The notes beneath the pieces are model-generated. The model searched no databases and had not been told where the DNA came from. It saw nothing but the letters and a program-made list of their open reading frames with translations. 64,000 nt of DNA from Bradyrhizobium erythrophlei (GTDB taxonomy: Bacteria > Pseudomonadota > Alphaproteobacteria > Rhizobiales > Xanthobacteraceae), in assembly GCF_900142985.1 (NCBI RefSeq), contig NZ_LT670849.1, positions 6,216,501 to 6,280,500 of the forward strand. Reading direction: 5' to 3'. The position numbers were made by a program, and so were the translations under genes. Position 1 is the first letter of the stretch. Each line of letters begins with the position of its first letter. Of the stretch, positions 54,181 through 63,580 are shown piece by piece.

Positions 54181-57100
54181 ATGGGAATAAACCAGGGTCC
54201 GATCAGTCTCGATCAAAAATATACGCAAGGGTCCGGCCACGTCTTTCTGACAGGTATACAGGCACTGGTCCGCCTGCCGATGGCACAGATCCGCCGTGAT
54301 CGCGCCAACGGGCTGAACACCGCCGGTTTCATCAGCGGCTATCGCGGTTCCCCGCTCGGCGGTTACGACCAGCAGCTTTTCGCCGCCCGCAAGCACCTCG
54401 AACAGTACAACATCAAGTTCCAGCCCGGGGTGAACGAAGACCTCGCGGCGACCGCGATCTGGGGGTCGCAGCAGCTCAACCTGTCCAAGGGCGCCAACTA
54501 CGACGGCGTCGTCGGCATCTGGTACGGCAAGGGTCCGGGCGTCGACCGTTGCGGCGACGTGTTCCGCCACGGCAATGCGGCCGGTTCGGCGAAAAACGGC
54601 GGTGTGCTTTGTCTTGCCGGTGACGACCATGGCGCGAAATCGTCCACCGTCCCGCATCAGTCCGACCACGCCTTCGTCTCCGCGCTGATGCCGTATCTCT
54701 ACCCCTCCAGCATCCACGAAATGATCGAGATGGGCCTGCTCGGGATCGCGATGTCGCGCTATTCCGGCTGCTGGGTCGGCATGAAGGTGATCACCGAGAC
54801 GGTGGAGACCACCGCCGAGATCGACCTGACGGACGAGATGAAGCCCTTCATCATCCCGCCCGATTTCGAGTTGCCGCCGGGCGGGCTGAACCTGCGCTGG
54901 CCCGACGACCGTTTCGATCAGGACCGGCGGTTGCAGGACTATAAAGGCTTTGCCGCCATCGCCTTTGCCCGCGCCAACAAGGTCAACCGCATCACGATGG
55001 ATTCGCCGAACGCGCGCTTCGGCATCATGGCCTCCGGCAAGAGCTACGAGGACATCCGCCAGGCCTTGCGCGAGCTCGGCGTCACGCCCGAAGTCGCCGC
55101 CAAGATTGGTCTGCGCCTTTACAAGATCGGCATGCCCTGGCCGCTCGAGCCGCAGGGGGTGCGCGAATTCGCGGTTGGACTTGAAGAGATCTTCATCATC
55201 GAAGAGCGCCGCGAGATCGTCGAGAACCAGGTCAAGCAGGAGCTGTTCAACTGGCGCGACGACGTGCGTCCGCGCATCGTCGGCAAGATGGACGAGCACG
55301 ACAAGCGCTTTCTACCGTTCGCCGAGGAATTGAGTGTCGCGTCACTTGCGAGTTCGCTGACCGAGCGGCTGCTGCGCCTCAATCTCAATCCCGAAATCGC
55401 CGAAATGCTGCGCGCCAAGGCCGACTGGTTCAACGGCCGGCAGGCGACCCAGATGCAGGCGGTCTCGCCAGTCACGCGCACGCCGTATTTCTGCTCGGGC
55501 TGCCCGCACAACACCTCGACCAAGGTGCCGGAAGGCAGCCGCGCCTTTGCCGGCATCGGCTGCCATTTCATGGCGCTGTGGATGGACCGCTCGACCGAAA
55601 CCTTCACCCATATGGGTGGCGAGGGCGTGCCGTGGGTGGGCGTTGCGCCCTTCACCAACGAACAGCACGTTTTTGCCAATCTCGGCGACGGCACCTATTT
55701 CCACTCCGGCAGCCTGGCGATCCGGCAGGCCGTCGCGTCCGGCGCCAACATCACCTACAAGATCCTCTATAACGACGCGACCGCCATGACCGGCGGCCAG
55801 CATGTCGACGGAGAGTTGTCGCCGCAGCAGATCACCTTCCAGCTTCACGCCGAAGGCATCCGCGAGATCTACCTGGTCTCCGAAAATCCGCAGCTCTATC
55901 CGTCGTCTGCGATCGCGCCGGATACCAAGGTCGCCCATCGCGACGAACTCGACGCGGTGATGAAGGCCTGCCGCGAGGTCAAGGGCGCTTCCGCAATCGT
56001 GTTCGTGCAGACCTGCGCGGCGGAAAAGCGCCGCCGCCGCAAACGCGGCACCATGGAAGACCCGCAGCGGCGGCTCCTGATCAATCCGGCAGTCTGCGAG
56101 GGCTGCGGCGATTGCTCGGTGCAGTCGAACTGCATCTCGGTCGAGCCGCTGGAGACCGAGTTCGGGCGCAAGCGCACCATCAACCAATCGGCCTGCAACA
56201 AGGACTATTCGTGTCTGAAGGGCTTTTGCCCGTCCTTTGTCACCGTCGATGGCGGGGCGTTGCGCCGCCGCGCGCCGGCGGGGATCGGCGATCTCGGCGA
56301 ACTGCCCGAACCGATCTCCAAGCCGTCGCTCGATCGGCCCTATAACGTCGCGGTCGGCGGCGTCGGCGGCACCGGCGTGCTGACCATCGGCGCGCTGCTC
56401 GGCATGGCCGCGCACATCGAAGGCAAGGCCAGCATGATCCTCGACATGTCGGGCCTGGCGCAAAAGGGCGGCGCGGTGTTGAGCCATGTCCGGCTTTCCG
56501 AACATACCGCCGACGTCACCTGTTCGCGCATCGTCACCGGCACCGCCGATCTCGTGATCGCGGCGGATGAAGTTGTCGCCGCGTCGAAAGAGACCATGAC
56601 GCTGTGTGAGAGCAGCCGCACCGTCGGCGTCATCAACAGCCACGTCATTCCGACCGCCGATTTCATCCTCAACCGCGACTTCAATTTCCAGAGCCGCAAG
56701 GTCAACCACGTGCTGGAAACCGCGTTGCGCAAGGATTCCGCATTCGTCGACTTCACCAAACCTGCGGAAACGCTGCTGGGCGACGCCATCGCCACCAACA
56801 TGATGATGATGGGCTATGCCTACCAGAAAGGCCTGCTGCCGCTGACCGCCGAAGCCATCGAACAGGCCATTGAAGTCAACGGCGTCGCGATCAAGATGAA
56901 CACGCAAGCTTTCCGGCTCGGCCGTCTTGCCGCCGCCGATCCCGCCCGGATCGCCGCGATGATGAAGGGGCACGACGAGGACGACGCGCCAAATACGCTC
57001 GATGCGATGTCACTCGATGAGATCATCGTCCATCGCAGCGCCCATCTGACGGCTTACCAGAACGATAAGCTTGCCGCGCGATACCAGGCGCTGGTTACGC

Positions 57101-57672
57101 AGGTGCGCGATGCGGTGCGCGAGCGCGGCTTAGGCGAGGCATTGCCGCGGGCGGTTGCCGTCAACTACGCCAAGCTGCTCGCCTACAAGGACGAGTACGA
57201 AGTCGCGCGCCTGTTCAGCGACGGCCATTTCGAGCAGCGGCTTCGCGACCAGTTCGACGGCGATTTCAAGATCAGCTTCAACCTTGCGCCTCCGATCCTC
57301 GGCGGCGGCAAGGACGCGCTGGGACGACCGAAGAAGCGCGCCTTCGGCGCCTGGATGTTGCCGGTGTTCCGGACGCTTGCCAAGATGCGCGGCCTGCGCG
57401 GCACGGCCTTCGATATCTTCGGCTACAGCGCCGATCGCAGGCTCGAACGCGATCTGATCGCGGGCTACGAGAAGGACGTCGCAACCGTGCTCGGCCTGTT
57501 GTCGGAGGCAACCCACGATACGGCCGTCGAGCTCCTGTCGCTGCCGGACCGCATCCGCGGCTATGGCCCGGTCAAGGAAAAGGCGGTCAAGGACGCGCAG
57601 GTGCGTTACGCGCAGCTTGCGGCCGATCTCGCCAATCCGCCGTCAGCCCCGCGCCAAATCGCGGCGGAGTAG
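54181..57672 (+). CDS. Indolepyruvate:ferredoxin oxidoreductase-family protein, fused subunits
   Basis: 1163 residues. Oxidatively decarboxylates aryl/2-oxo acids to acyl-CoA with thiamine diphosphate and iron-sulfur clusters. N-terminal TPP pyrimidine part (TAGFISGYRGSPLGGYDQQLF), TPP-binding part (CSGCPHNTSTKVPEGSRAFAGIGC in pieces; MTGGQHVDGELSPQQI), a ferredoxin-like segment with CEGCGDCSVQSNC and CNKDYSCLKGFCPSF at about 640-685, and a gamma-type domain (VGGVGGTGVLTIGALLG, LAQKGGAVLSHVRLS) at about 715-900. The last 200 residues match a long C-terminal region found in such fused proteins. Fused forms are common in proteobacteria and probably act in phenylacetate/aromatic amino acid catabolism. 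Confidence 0.9.
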   Translation: MGINQGPISLDQKYTQGSGHVFLTGIQALVRLPMAQIRRDRANGLNTAGFISGYRGSPLGGYDQQLFAARKHLEQYNIKFQPGVNEDLAATAIWGSQQLNLSKGANYDGVVGIWYGKGPGVDRCGDVFRHGNAAGSAKNGGVLCLAGDDHGAKSSTVPHQSDHAFVSALMPYLYPSSIHEMIEMGLLGIAMSRYSGCWVGMKVITETVETTAEIDLTDEMKPFIIPPDFELPPGGLNLRWPDDRFDQDRRLQDYKGFAAIAFARANKVNRITMDSPNARFGIMASGKSYEDIRQALRELGVTPEVAAKIGLRLYKIGMPWPLEPQGVREFAVGLEEIFIIEERREIVENQVKQELFNWRDDVRPRIVGKMDEHDKRFLPFAEELSVASLASSLTERLLRLNLNPEIAEMLRAKADWFNGRQATQMQAVSPVTRTPYFCSGCPHNTSTKVPEGSRAFAGIGCHFMALWMDRSTETFTHMGGEGVPWVGVAPFTNEQHVFANLGDGTYFHSGSLAIRQAVASGANITYKILYNDATAMTGGQHVDGELSPQQITFQLHAEGIREIYLVSENPQLYPSSAIAPDTKVAHRDELDAVMKACREVKGASAIVFVQTCAAEKRRRRKRGTMEDPQRRLLINPAVCEGCGDCSVQSNCISVEPLETEFGRKRTINQSACNKDYSCLKGFCPSFVTVDGGALRRRAPAGIGDLGELPEPISKPSLDRPYNVAVGGVGGTGVLTIGALLGMAAHIEGKASMILDMSGLAQKGGAVLSHVRLSEHTADVTCSRIVTGTADLVIAADEVVAASKETMTLCESSRTVGVINSHVIPTADFILNRDFNFQSRKVNHVLETALRKDSAFVDFTKPAETLLGDAIATNMMMMGYAYQKGLLPLTAEAIEQAIEVNGVAIKMNTQAFRLGRLAAADPARIAAMMKGHDEDDAPNTLDAMSLDEIIVHRSAHLTAYQNDKLAARYQALVTQVRDAVRERGLGEALPRAVAVNYAKLLAYKDEYEVARLFSDGHFEQRLRDQFDGDFKISFNLAPPILGGGKDALGRPKKRAFGAWMLPVFRTLAKMRGLRGTAFDIFGYSADRRLERDLIAGYEKDVATVLGLLSEATHDTAVELLSLPDRIRGYGPVKEKAVKDAQVRYAQLAADLANPPSAPRQIAAE

Positions 57673-57695
57673 GCGTCGGCTGACGGAATCGATCG

Positions 57696-58469
57696 GTGTT
57701 GCGTCGTAGTCCATTTTGGCCGCTTGTAAGCCTCGCCGCGTATCTCGCCGCCCAGCTTCCCGCGGTGGCCGAGGCGCCTGTTCGGGTATTGGCGACGGGC
57801 GTTTTCGCGACGAGCTTGCGGTCATTGGCCGAGCCCTTCGAGGCGGCAAGCGGTTACAAAATCCAGGTGTCGATCGCCAATGCCGGCGAGGTCGCTTCCC
57901 GCGTCGCAGCCGGTGAGGCCACAGATCTCGTGATGTCGTCGTCCGCGGGCATCACGACGCTCGCCCGGCAAAATGCACTGGCTCCAAACGACGTCGTGAT
58001 CGGCAAGATGCGGCTTGGCGTCGCCGTCCGTTCTGGCGCCGCGGTGCCGGACCTTGCCTCGACCGAGGCGTTCCGGACGCTGCTGTTGTCCGCAACAACA
58101 ATTGCCTATATCGATCCGAACGGCGGCGGCACCTCCGGACCGTTTTTCGAGAAGATGTTCGCGTCGCTTGGCGTTGCTGACGCCGTTCATGCCAAGGCCG
58201 TGCTTTGCAAGACCGGATCGGAAATCGTCAGTGCGGTTGCCTCGGGACGGGCCGCCGTCGGCATGACCCAGGCGAGCGAGATCGTCGGCGCCAGCGGCGT
58301 TATCTTCGCGGGCTATCTGCCGGATGCGCAGAACCTTACGACCGCGTACGCCGCCTCCATTGCGACGCGGGCGAGCAACCCGAAGGGTGCTTCCGCATTT
58401 CTGGAGTTTATCGCGGGTCCGACCGGATCGGATCGTCTGCGCCGGGCCGGCTGGGATATCGAGCGATGA
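57696..58469 (+). CDS. ModA-like extracellular solute-binding protein
   Basis: 257 residues, GTG start read as Met, signal peptide to about residue 26 (QLPAVAEA). It fits the molybdate/tungstate-binding-protein class: VRVLATGVFATSLRSLAEPFE, SIANAGEVASRVAAGEATDLVMSS, and TIAYIDPNGGGTSGPFF, ending with EFIAGPTGSDRLRRAG. No permease or ATPase gene is adjacent, so it is an orphan. The ligand may be an oxyanion but is unproven. 23 bp after the preceding gene. Confidence 0.8.
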   Translation: MLRRSPFWPLVSLAAYLAAQLPAVAEAPVRVLATGVFATSLRSLAEPFEAASGYKIQVSIANAGEVASRVAAGEATDLVMSSSAGITTLARQNALAPNDVVIGKMRLGVAVRSGAAVPDLASTEAFRTLLLSATTIAYIDPNGGGTSGPFFEKMFASLGVADAVHAKAVLCKTGSEIVSAVASGRAAVGMTQASEIVGASGVIFAGYLPDAQNLTTAYAASIATRASNPKGASAFLEFIAGPTGSDRLRRAGWDIER

Positions 58470-58478
58470 GGATCGTTG

Positions 58479-58940
58479 ATGGCTGATCTGATTTACCGCC
58501 GGGCGACCGAAAAAGATGTGCCGGCCATCGTTGCCCTACTGGCGGATGACGTTCTGGGCGCGTCCAGGGAAGCGGTGGGAGCGGAGAGCACGCCGAAATA
58601 CCTGAACGCGTTTCGCGCCATCGATGCAGACGCGAACCAGTTCCTGCTGGTCGTCGAAAGCAGTGGCCAGATCGTAGGCACCCTTCAGCTCACCTTCATC
58701 GCGGGACTGTCCCGTGGCGGACTAAAGCGAGGCCTGATCGAAGCCGTCCGGATCTCGCGCGATCGGCGCGGCGAGAAGATCGGCGAAGCGATGATCGCCT
58801 GGGCGATCGAAAAATGCCGGCACGAGCAGTGCGGGGTCGTTCAGCTGACCACCGACAAGTCGCGAACGGACGCGCACCGCTTCTACGACCGGCTGGGCTT
58901 CGAGCCGTCTCACATCGGCTACAAGATGATGCTCGCCTGA
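58479..58940 (+). CDS. GNAT-family N-acetyltransferase
   Basis: 153 residues. Acetyl-CoA-dependent acetyltransferase: IYRRATEKDVPAIVALLADD at the start, VEAVRISRDRRGEKIGEAMI-like motif A (RDRRGEKIG is the CoA loop) and the C-terminal RTDAHRFYDRLGFEPSHIG. Substrate unknown. ATG 58479 is preferred to the TTG at 58476. It begins 9 bp after the ModA-like gene. Confidence 0.88.
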   Translation: MADLIYRRATEKDVPAIVALLADDVLGASREAVGAESTPKYLNAFRAIDADANQFLLVVESSGQIVGTLQLTFIAGLSRGGLKRGLIEAVRISRDRRGEKIGEAMIAWAIEKCRHEQCGVVQLTTDKSRTDAHRFYDRLGFEPSHIGYKMMLA

Positions 58941-59103
58941 CTTTCTCCTCCGCAGCGCAGCACGGCTTTACGTTAGTTGGCCGCGGATACGCGCCAGCGC
59001 TTTCAACTTCCGAACGGCGAGCATAGAGTCGCGTATGCGCCCCGCTTGCGGCGGTGCAGCGAAAACCAAAGAAATACAAAGAAGAATGCAAAGGGAGAGA
59101 ACG

Positions 59104-60336
59104 ATGCAGCCATCAGGCGCGACGGCCCTGTTTGCGGGCGCGGTAGCGGTTTTTCTTGGGGCCCCGGCCCATGCCCAATCGGCAGATCCGATCAGGATCG
59201 GTGTCATCGCCGAGGTGCAATCGATCGCGGGCGCGGCGACGCCGGGTGGCGCGCAGATTGCCGCCGACGAGATCAACGCCAAGGGCGGCGTACTCGGGCG
59301 CAGGATAGAGATCGTGACCTATGACAACAAGAGCTCGTCGGCGGATTCGGTCCGTGCTTTCCAGCGCGCGGTCAGCGAGGACAAGGTCTCCGCGGTCATC
59401 GCCAGCTATATCAGCGAAGTCGTGCTGGCGCTCGAGCCCTGGGCGGCTCGTTTAAAGATGCCGCTGATCACGCCGGGCGCGGCGTCGAACGAAATCACGA
59501 AAGCGATCCACAACGACTACGAGAAGAACAAGTACACCTTCCACGGCTATCTGACCTCGGCGGCGCAGGCGCAGCTCGTCTGCGATGCCGCCAAGGATCT
59601 CCTGGTCGATAGTCTGAAATTGAAGAGCGTCGCGATCATGAGCGAGGACGCCGCCTGGACCAAGCCGCTCGACATCGGCTACGAGGCCTGCCTGCCGAAG
59701 GCCGGCATGAAGGTCGTCGAGCACATCCGCTTCTCGCCCGACACGACCGACTTCACGCCGATCTTCAACAACATCGAAAGCAAGAAGCCCGATGTGATCG
59801 TCACCGGCATCTCCCATGTCGGCGTGCAGCCGACCGTGCAATGGAAGAATCAGCAGGTGCCGATCGCGATGTTCGGCATCAGCGCACAGGCCTTCAGCCC
59901 GACCTTCTGGAACGACACCAACGGCGCCGCCGACGGCATTCCCACGCTTGCGGTCGCAACCTCCGACGTCGCCGTGACCTCGAAGACCAAGCCGTTCGCC
60001 AAAGCCTTCAAGGCCAAGTACGGCACGACGCCGGCCTATACCGGCTATACCGCCTATGACGAGGTCTACATCATCACCGAGGCGATCCAGCGCGCCGGCT
60101 CGACAGATCCCGACAAGATGGTCACGGAGATGGAGAAGACGAAGTTCGAAGGCACGATCGGCAACATCGAGTTCTACGGCAAGGACGACGAGTTCACCCA
60201 CGGCATCAAGTCCGGCCCCGGCTACGTCACGGGCTTGGTGTTCCAGTGGCAGAACGGCAGGCAGGTTGCGGTGTGGCCGGCCAAGATCGCCGAAGGCAAG
60301 CTCGAGTTCCCGAAGTTCGTGAAGCTGTCGCAGTAA
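59104..60336 (+). CDS. ABC transporter substrate-binding protein, branched-chain amino acid type
   Basis: 410 residues. A signal peptide (cleavage after AHAQ) precedes a type I periplasmic binding protein: IRIGVIAEVQSIAGAATPGGAQIAADEINAKGG (read in two parts) and DKVSAVIASYISEV, LITPGAASNEI, and FTHGIKSGPGYVTGLVFQWQ near the end. Binds amino acids, amides or other small organics in the periplasm. An AAGGGAGAGAACG ribosome binding site precedes ATG 59104; the upstream frame is discarded. No livH/M/G/F genes follow. Confidence 0.88.
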   Translation: MQPSGATALFAGAVAVFLGAPAHAQSADPIRIGVIAEVQSIAGAATPGGAQIAADEINAKGGVLGRRIEIVTYDNKSSSADSVRAFQRAVSEDKVSAVIASYISEVVLALEPWAARLKMPLITPGAASNEITKAIHNDYEKNKYTFHGYLTSAAQAQLVCDAAKDLLVDSLKLKSVAIMSEDAAWTKPLDIGYEACLPKAGMKVVEHIRFSPDTTDFTPIFNNIESKKPDVIVTGISHVGVQPTVQWKNQQVPIAMFGISAQAFSPTFWNDTNGAADGIPTLAVATSDVAVTSKTKPFAKAFKAKYGTTPAYTGYTAYDEVYIITEAIQRAGSTDPDKMVTEMEKTKFEGTIGNIEFYGKDDEFTHGIKSGPGYVTGLVFQWQNGRQVAVWPAKIAEGKLEFPKFVKLSQ

Positions 60337-60337
60337 T

Positions 60338-62071
60338 CTATTTCGACTCGATCCGCCACGAGCCGTCCCAATTCTCGGGCGGCGGATTTTGTTTCAGGAC
60401 GGCGACGCGCGCGAGCAGCGCCATCGAGGGCGCGTCGCCGGGCGCGGCCTCGATCGCTGCGGTGAACGCGGCATGGGCTTCGTCCCAGCGCCGCGCGCGA
60501 TAGGCCGAGAGACCTGCGGCGTAGCGCTCGCAGAGCTGTTGTTGCTGCGGGGTGCGGGCGTCTTTCCTGCCCATGACCTCGTAGACCGTCTGCGGCTGGC
60601 TCTGGCCGGTGACCACCACGCGATCGATCTCGCGGAGGTCGAAATCGGCCACGCCCAGGTTCGCGGTTGCTTCCGAGATCAGGCAGCGGCTGCCATAGAC
60701 CTTGTTGGCGCTCTCCAGTCTTGAAGCCAGGTTCACGGTGTCGCCCATCACCGTGAAGCTCATCATGTATTCCGAGCCGATAGAGCCGACCAGTGCCTCG
60801 CCGGTTGCGATCCCGATCCGCAGATCGCAGTCGGACGGTATCACGCGCACGCCCAGCAGCTCCGGCAATTCCTTCCGCAATCCTTCAAGGCGGCCGATCA
60901 TGTCAATGGCGGCGGAGCAGGCTCCCTTCGCTTGATCGGCTTCGTCGATGAAGGGCGGACCCCAATAGGCCATGATGCCGTCACCGATATACTTGTCGAT
61001 GACGCCCTGATGCGCATGGATCGGCTCCGACATCGTCGACAGATAGCGGTTCATGATCTTGACCAGGCCCTGCGGCGTGACGCCCTCGCTCAGCGCCGTG
61101 AAACCCTTCATGTCGCAGAACAGCACCGTCATGACCCGCCGCTGGCCTTCGGAAACGGCGGCTGCGGTTTCGCCGAGCAGACGCTCGGCAATCCTGGGGT
61201 CGATATAGCGGCCAAACGTCTCGCGGACGCGCTGGTTCTGGCGCAGCCGTTCGATCATGCGGTTGAACGCCGCCGAGAGCTGGCCGATTTCGTCGCGCGA
61301 CGTCACGCTGATCGACCGGTCGAGCCGGCCGGCCTCGACCTCGCGCGTACCCTCCAGCAGCCGCAGCACCGGGCCGGTAATGCCGCTGCCCACCATCATC
61401 GCGAACACGAAGCCGAGCACCGCCGCGATGCCGGTGACGATCGCCGATATCCAGATCGTCTGCCGTTGTTCGCGTATGACGGTGGTCGCGCTGGCCTCGA
61501 CCTGGTTCATCATATCGGCGCGGATACCGGCGAGCTTGCGGTCGAATTCCTCGCGCAGCGCATCGGCGGCCGCAAACGACGATTTCGCTTCGTCGAAATG
61601 GCGCGCGTCGAGTTGCTTCAGCAGGATTGCGCCCTGTTGATCGAGGCGCTCGCGAAGGTCGTTGACGGCGGTGTCGATGCGGTCGTCGAGACGGCCGAGC
61701 GCGGCGTTGTCGGAGGGGGTCGAGGTGTCGGCGATGATCGCCGCGATCTGGTCGCGCGCGGCCTGCGCGTCGCGGGCGATCTCGGGATTGGCCGATTCAA
61801 AGGTCTTCAGATGCGCCGCATAGCCGGCTTCGTCCGGCGGGTTCGACATCTTGGCAATGACCATCTGCCGCACCGCCAGCCCGCGCTCGAGCGACTTCAC
61901 GTTGGCCCGCACGAGGTCGCCATAGGCGGGGACGTAGCGATTGGTGAGTTCGTCCAGCAGATGGCCGACACGAGCGGCCATGACCATCGACAGCGCCGAT
62001 GTGATCACCGCGAGCACGATCAGCCCGGCGGCGATGCCGACAATCTTCTGTCTGATGGATGTTCGAAACAT
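60338..62071 (-). CDS. Membrane adenylate/guanylate cyclase with HAMP and sensory domain
   Basis: 577 residues. N-terminal membrane helix (about 11-33), a helical periplasmic sensor (about 35-210), a second membrane helix, a HAMP domain (about 240-290: EAGRLDRSISVTSRDEIGQL) and a class III cyclase catalytic domain: VLFCDMKGFTALSEG and KYIGDGIMAYWGPP carry the two metal-binding aspartates and RIGIATGEALVGSIGS the C1-type loop; DTVNLASRLESANK follows. A TPR-like C-terminal tail ends the protein. cAMP or cGMP is inferred. ATG 62071 is preferred to the TTG at 62080. Confidence 0.88.
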   Translation of the reverse strand: MFRTSIRQKIVGIAAGLIVLAVITSALSMVMAARVGHLLDELTNRYVPAYGDLVRANVKSLERGLAVRQMVIAKMSNPPDEAGYAAHLKTFESANPEIARDAQAARDQIAAIIADTSTPSDNAALGRLDDRIDTAVNDLRERLDQQGAILLKQLDARHFDEAKSSFAAADALREEFDRKLAGIRADMMNQVEASATTVIREQRQTIWISAIVTGIAAVLGFVFAMMVGSGITGPVLRLLEGTREVEAGRLDRSISVTSRDEIGQLSAAFNRMIERLRQNQRVRETFGRYIDPRIAERLLGETAAAVSEGQRRVMTVLFCDMKGFTALSEGVTPQGLVKIMNRYLSTMSEPIHAHQGVIDKYIGDGIMAYWGPPFIDEADQAKGACSAAIDMIGRLEGLRKELPELLGVRVIPSDCDLRIGIATGEALVGSIGSEYMMSFTVMGDTVNLASRLESANKVYGSRCLISEATANLGVADFDLREIDRVVVTGQSQPQTVYEVMGRKDARTPQQQQLCERYAAGLSAYRARRWDEAHAAFTAAIEAAPGDAPSMALLARVAVLKQNPPPENWDGSWRIESK

Positions 62072-62185
62072 GCCCCTCAACCCGGTTCAGCAGGGGTGCA
62101 GAATGGCGAATTTTAGCCGCCGGCGAAAGCCGTTTGGCGCTCCTGCCCCCCGGGCACAGATCGTGAAATGCCGGCCCTTTATTCC

Positions 62186-62212
62186 AGCGGAATGTCGAAT
62201 CCACTCCACTAG
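62186..62212. repeat. Half copy of the long palindrome family
   Basis: 27 bp that match the right arm of the palindrome at 48175-48201 with one inserted G and three changed bases. No left arm is nearby, so it is a solo arm; it lies 65 bp before the heme-binding-like gene and 115 bp from the cyclase start. Confidence 0.65.
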
Positions 62213-62276
62213 CGACAGCGCGGTGCTTGCACTAAGCTTTCCGGACTTAAACCAAGAAATCCGGGAGGAAATCACC

Positions 62277-62774
62277 GTGCGATCGTTTAGGGTTCAATAT
62301 GCCGCCGCTGCGGCCGCCGCTTGTTTCGCCGTCGCCAGTCCGGCGAACGCCCAATTGCTGAGCCACAAGGATCTGTCGTCTTCCATCGCTTTCACCATCG
62401 CCCAAACCACCATCGAAACCTGCAAGACCAATGGTTATGCGGTTTCGGTCACCGTGGTCGGCCGCAACGGCGAGATCATCTTGCAGGTGCGCGGAGACAA
62501 TACCGGCCCGCACACCATCGAGAACAGCTTTCGCAAGGCTTACACGGCGCGGACCTTTCGGTCTCCGTCGGGCGACCTCGTCAATCGCCTGAAAGCCGAG
62601 CCGACGCTCGGACTGATCCATCTCAACAACGTCATCGCCAACCAGGGCGCGCTGCCGATCAAGGTGGGTGACGAGGTGATTGGTGCGGCCGGCGCATCCG
62701 GAGCGCCCGGCGGCGAAAAGGACGAGGCTTGCGTTAAAGCCGGGCTCGACAAGGTTGCGGATCAGCTCAAGTAA
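62277..62774 (+). CDS. Exported heme-binding/GlcG-like protein
   Basis: 165 residues, GTG start after a strong CGGGAGGAAATC ribosome binding site. Signal peptide (cleavage near ANAQ), then a GlcG/HbpS fold: SSSIAFTIAQTTIETCKTNGYAVSVTVVG, GRNGEIILQVRGD, the FRKAYTARTFRSPSGDL and IKVGDEVIGAAGASGAPGGEKDEAC stretches. Members bind heme or small molecules in the periplasm; ligand unknown. The long frame upstream is not protein-like. Confidence 0.85.
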   Translation: MRSFRVQYAAAAAAACFAVASPANAQLLSHKDLSSSIAFTIAQTTIETCKTNGYAVSVTVVGRNGEIILQVRGDNTGPHTIENSFRKAYTARTFRSPSGDLVNRLKAEPTLGLIHLNNVIANQGALPIKVGDEVIGAAGASGAPGGEKDEACVKAGLDKVADQLK

Positions 62775-62823
62775 GCGGATCGGCGATTGCCGGCTCCTCG
62801 GCGATGAGGTCTATCCAAAAAAT

Positions 62824-62848
62824 AAAGGCCCCCATTGCGGGGGCCTTT
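62824..62848. terminator. Bidirectional terminator between converging genes
   Basis: A perfect 10-bp stem (62824-62833 with 62839-62848), five-base loop, with a short A run on the left and T run on the right, between the GlcG-like gene and the HU gene. Confidence 0.8.
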
Positions 62849-62870
62849 GACGTCGAGGTCCGAGTTTTCC

Positions 62871-63170
62871 CTAGACTGCGTCCTTGGCGGCCTTGACCGG
62901 CCGTGCGCGCACGATCTTGCGGGCAGGCTTCGCCTTGAACATCATTTCTTCACCCGTGAACGGGTTGGTGCCCTTACGTGCCTTGGTGGCGGGCTTCTTG
63001 ACCACGACGAACTTCGCCCAGCCCGGCAGCAGGAAAACGCCAGACTTCTTCAGTTCCTTGTGGCCGACATCCGTCAGCGTATCCATGACGTTCTTCACGT
63101 CGCGCTTGGAAAGTTCGGTGGTCGTCGCGATTTTTTCGACGAGCTGTGACTTCGACATTTGAGTGGCCAT
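62871..63170 (-). CDS. HU-family histone-like DNA-binding protein
   Basis: 99 residues. Dimeric nucleoid protein: MSKSQLVEKIATTTELSKRDVK at the start, GWAKFVVVKKPATKARKGTNP (the beta-arm region with RKGTNPFTGE typical of HU/IHF) and a basic tail ending KAAKDAV. The arm tip proline context is conserved. ATG 63170 follows an AGGAGACACA ribosome binding site; the frame extends to 63224 without homology. Confidence 0.93.
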   Translation of the reverse strand: MATQMSKSQLVEKIATTTELSKRDVKNVMDTLTDVGHKELKKSGVFLLPGWAKFVVVKKPATKARKGTNPFTGEEMMFKAKPARKIVRARPVKAAKDAV

Positions 63171-63580
63171 TGTGTCTCCTTTGATTCGGACCGCTTCGAC
63201 TATAACGCTCCTTGCGCTGGGCAAGAGGCTTCTACACAGTTTTTCTCGGGGTTTTTTGCGATTTTTTGCCGCCGACCCCGGTTTTTCCAGTGTTTTTGCG
63301 CTGATGGGGCAGGAAAATCACACTTGATCTGCGCGTCGCTTCCGTCATGGCCGCTGACGCCTCTGATTCCGGGGCTGCGCCGCGATGCGAAAAACCCTGA
63401 AAAAATAGCCTTTGAAGCCACTTCAGGGCGATGGTCCGTGTCCGTCAGAGGGTTCTGCGCTTAAGCGCAAGCGATCGAGCGTGCATTCGTGCGGCCGGGT
63501 CCTATTGCGATTTGAGATGTGAAAAGGTTAGCTACAACCTTGAATGGGACGAGAGCTGATGTGCTTTCGCGCGAGGGCTA
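63171..63580. other. Intergenic region between HU and the TonB-C-like gene
   Basis: 410 bp with no convincing gene. A TATAGT box on the minus strand (63199-63204 as ACTATA) is a weak candidate HU promoter. Also seen: a 7-bp inverted repeat (63395-63401 with 63422-63428), a perfect 14-bp palindrome TGCGCTTAAGCGCA at 63456-63469, and a 6-bp dyad (63524-63529 with 63536-63541) just before the next gene. Confidence 0.45.

Noticed and set aside
55342..56973. 543-codon minus-strand frame inside the indolepyruvate oxidoreductase gene
   Set aside because: Shadow of the codon pattern of the sense gene; product is His/Arg/Asp-rich without domains.
60932..62116. 394-codon plus-strand frame opposite the cyclase gene
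   Set aside because: Shadow of the minus-strand cyclase, which has complete domain signatures.
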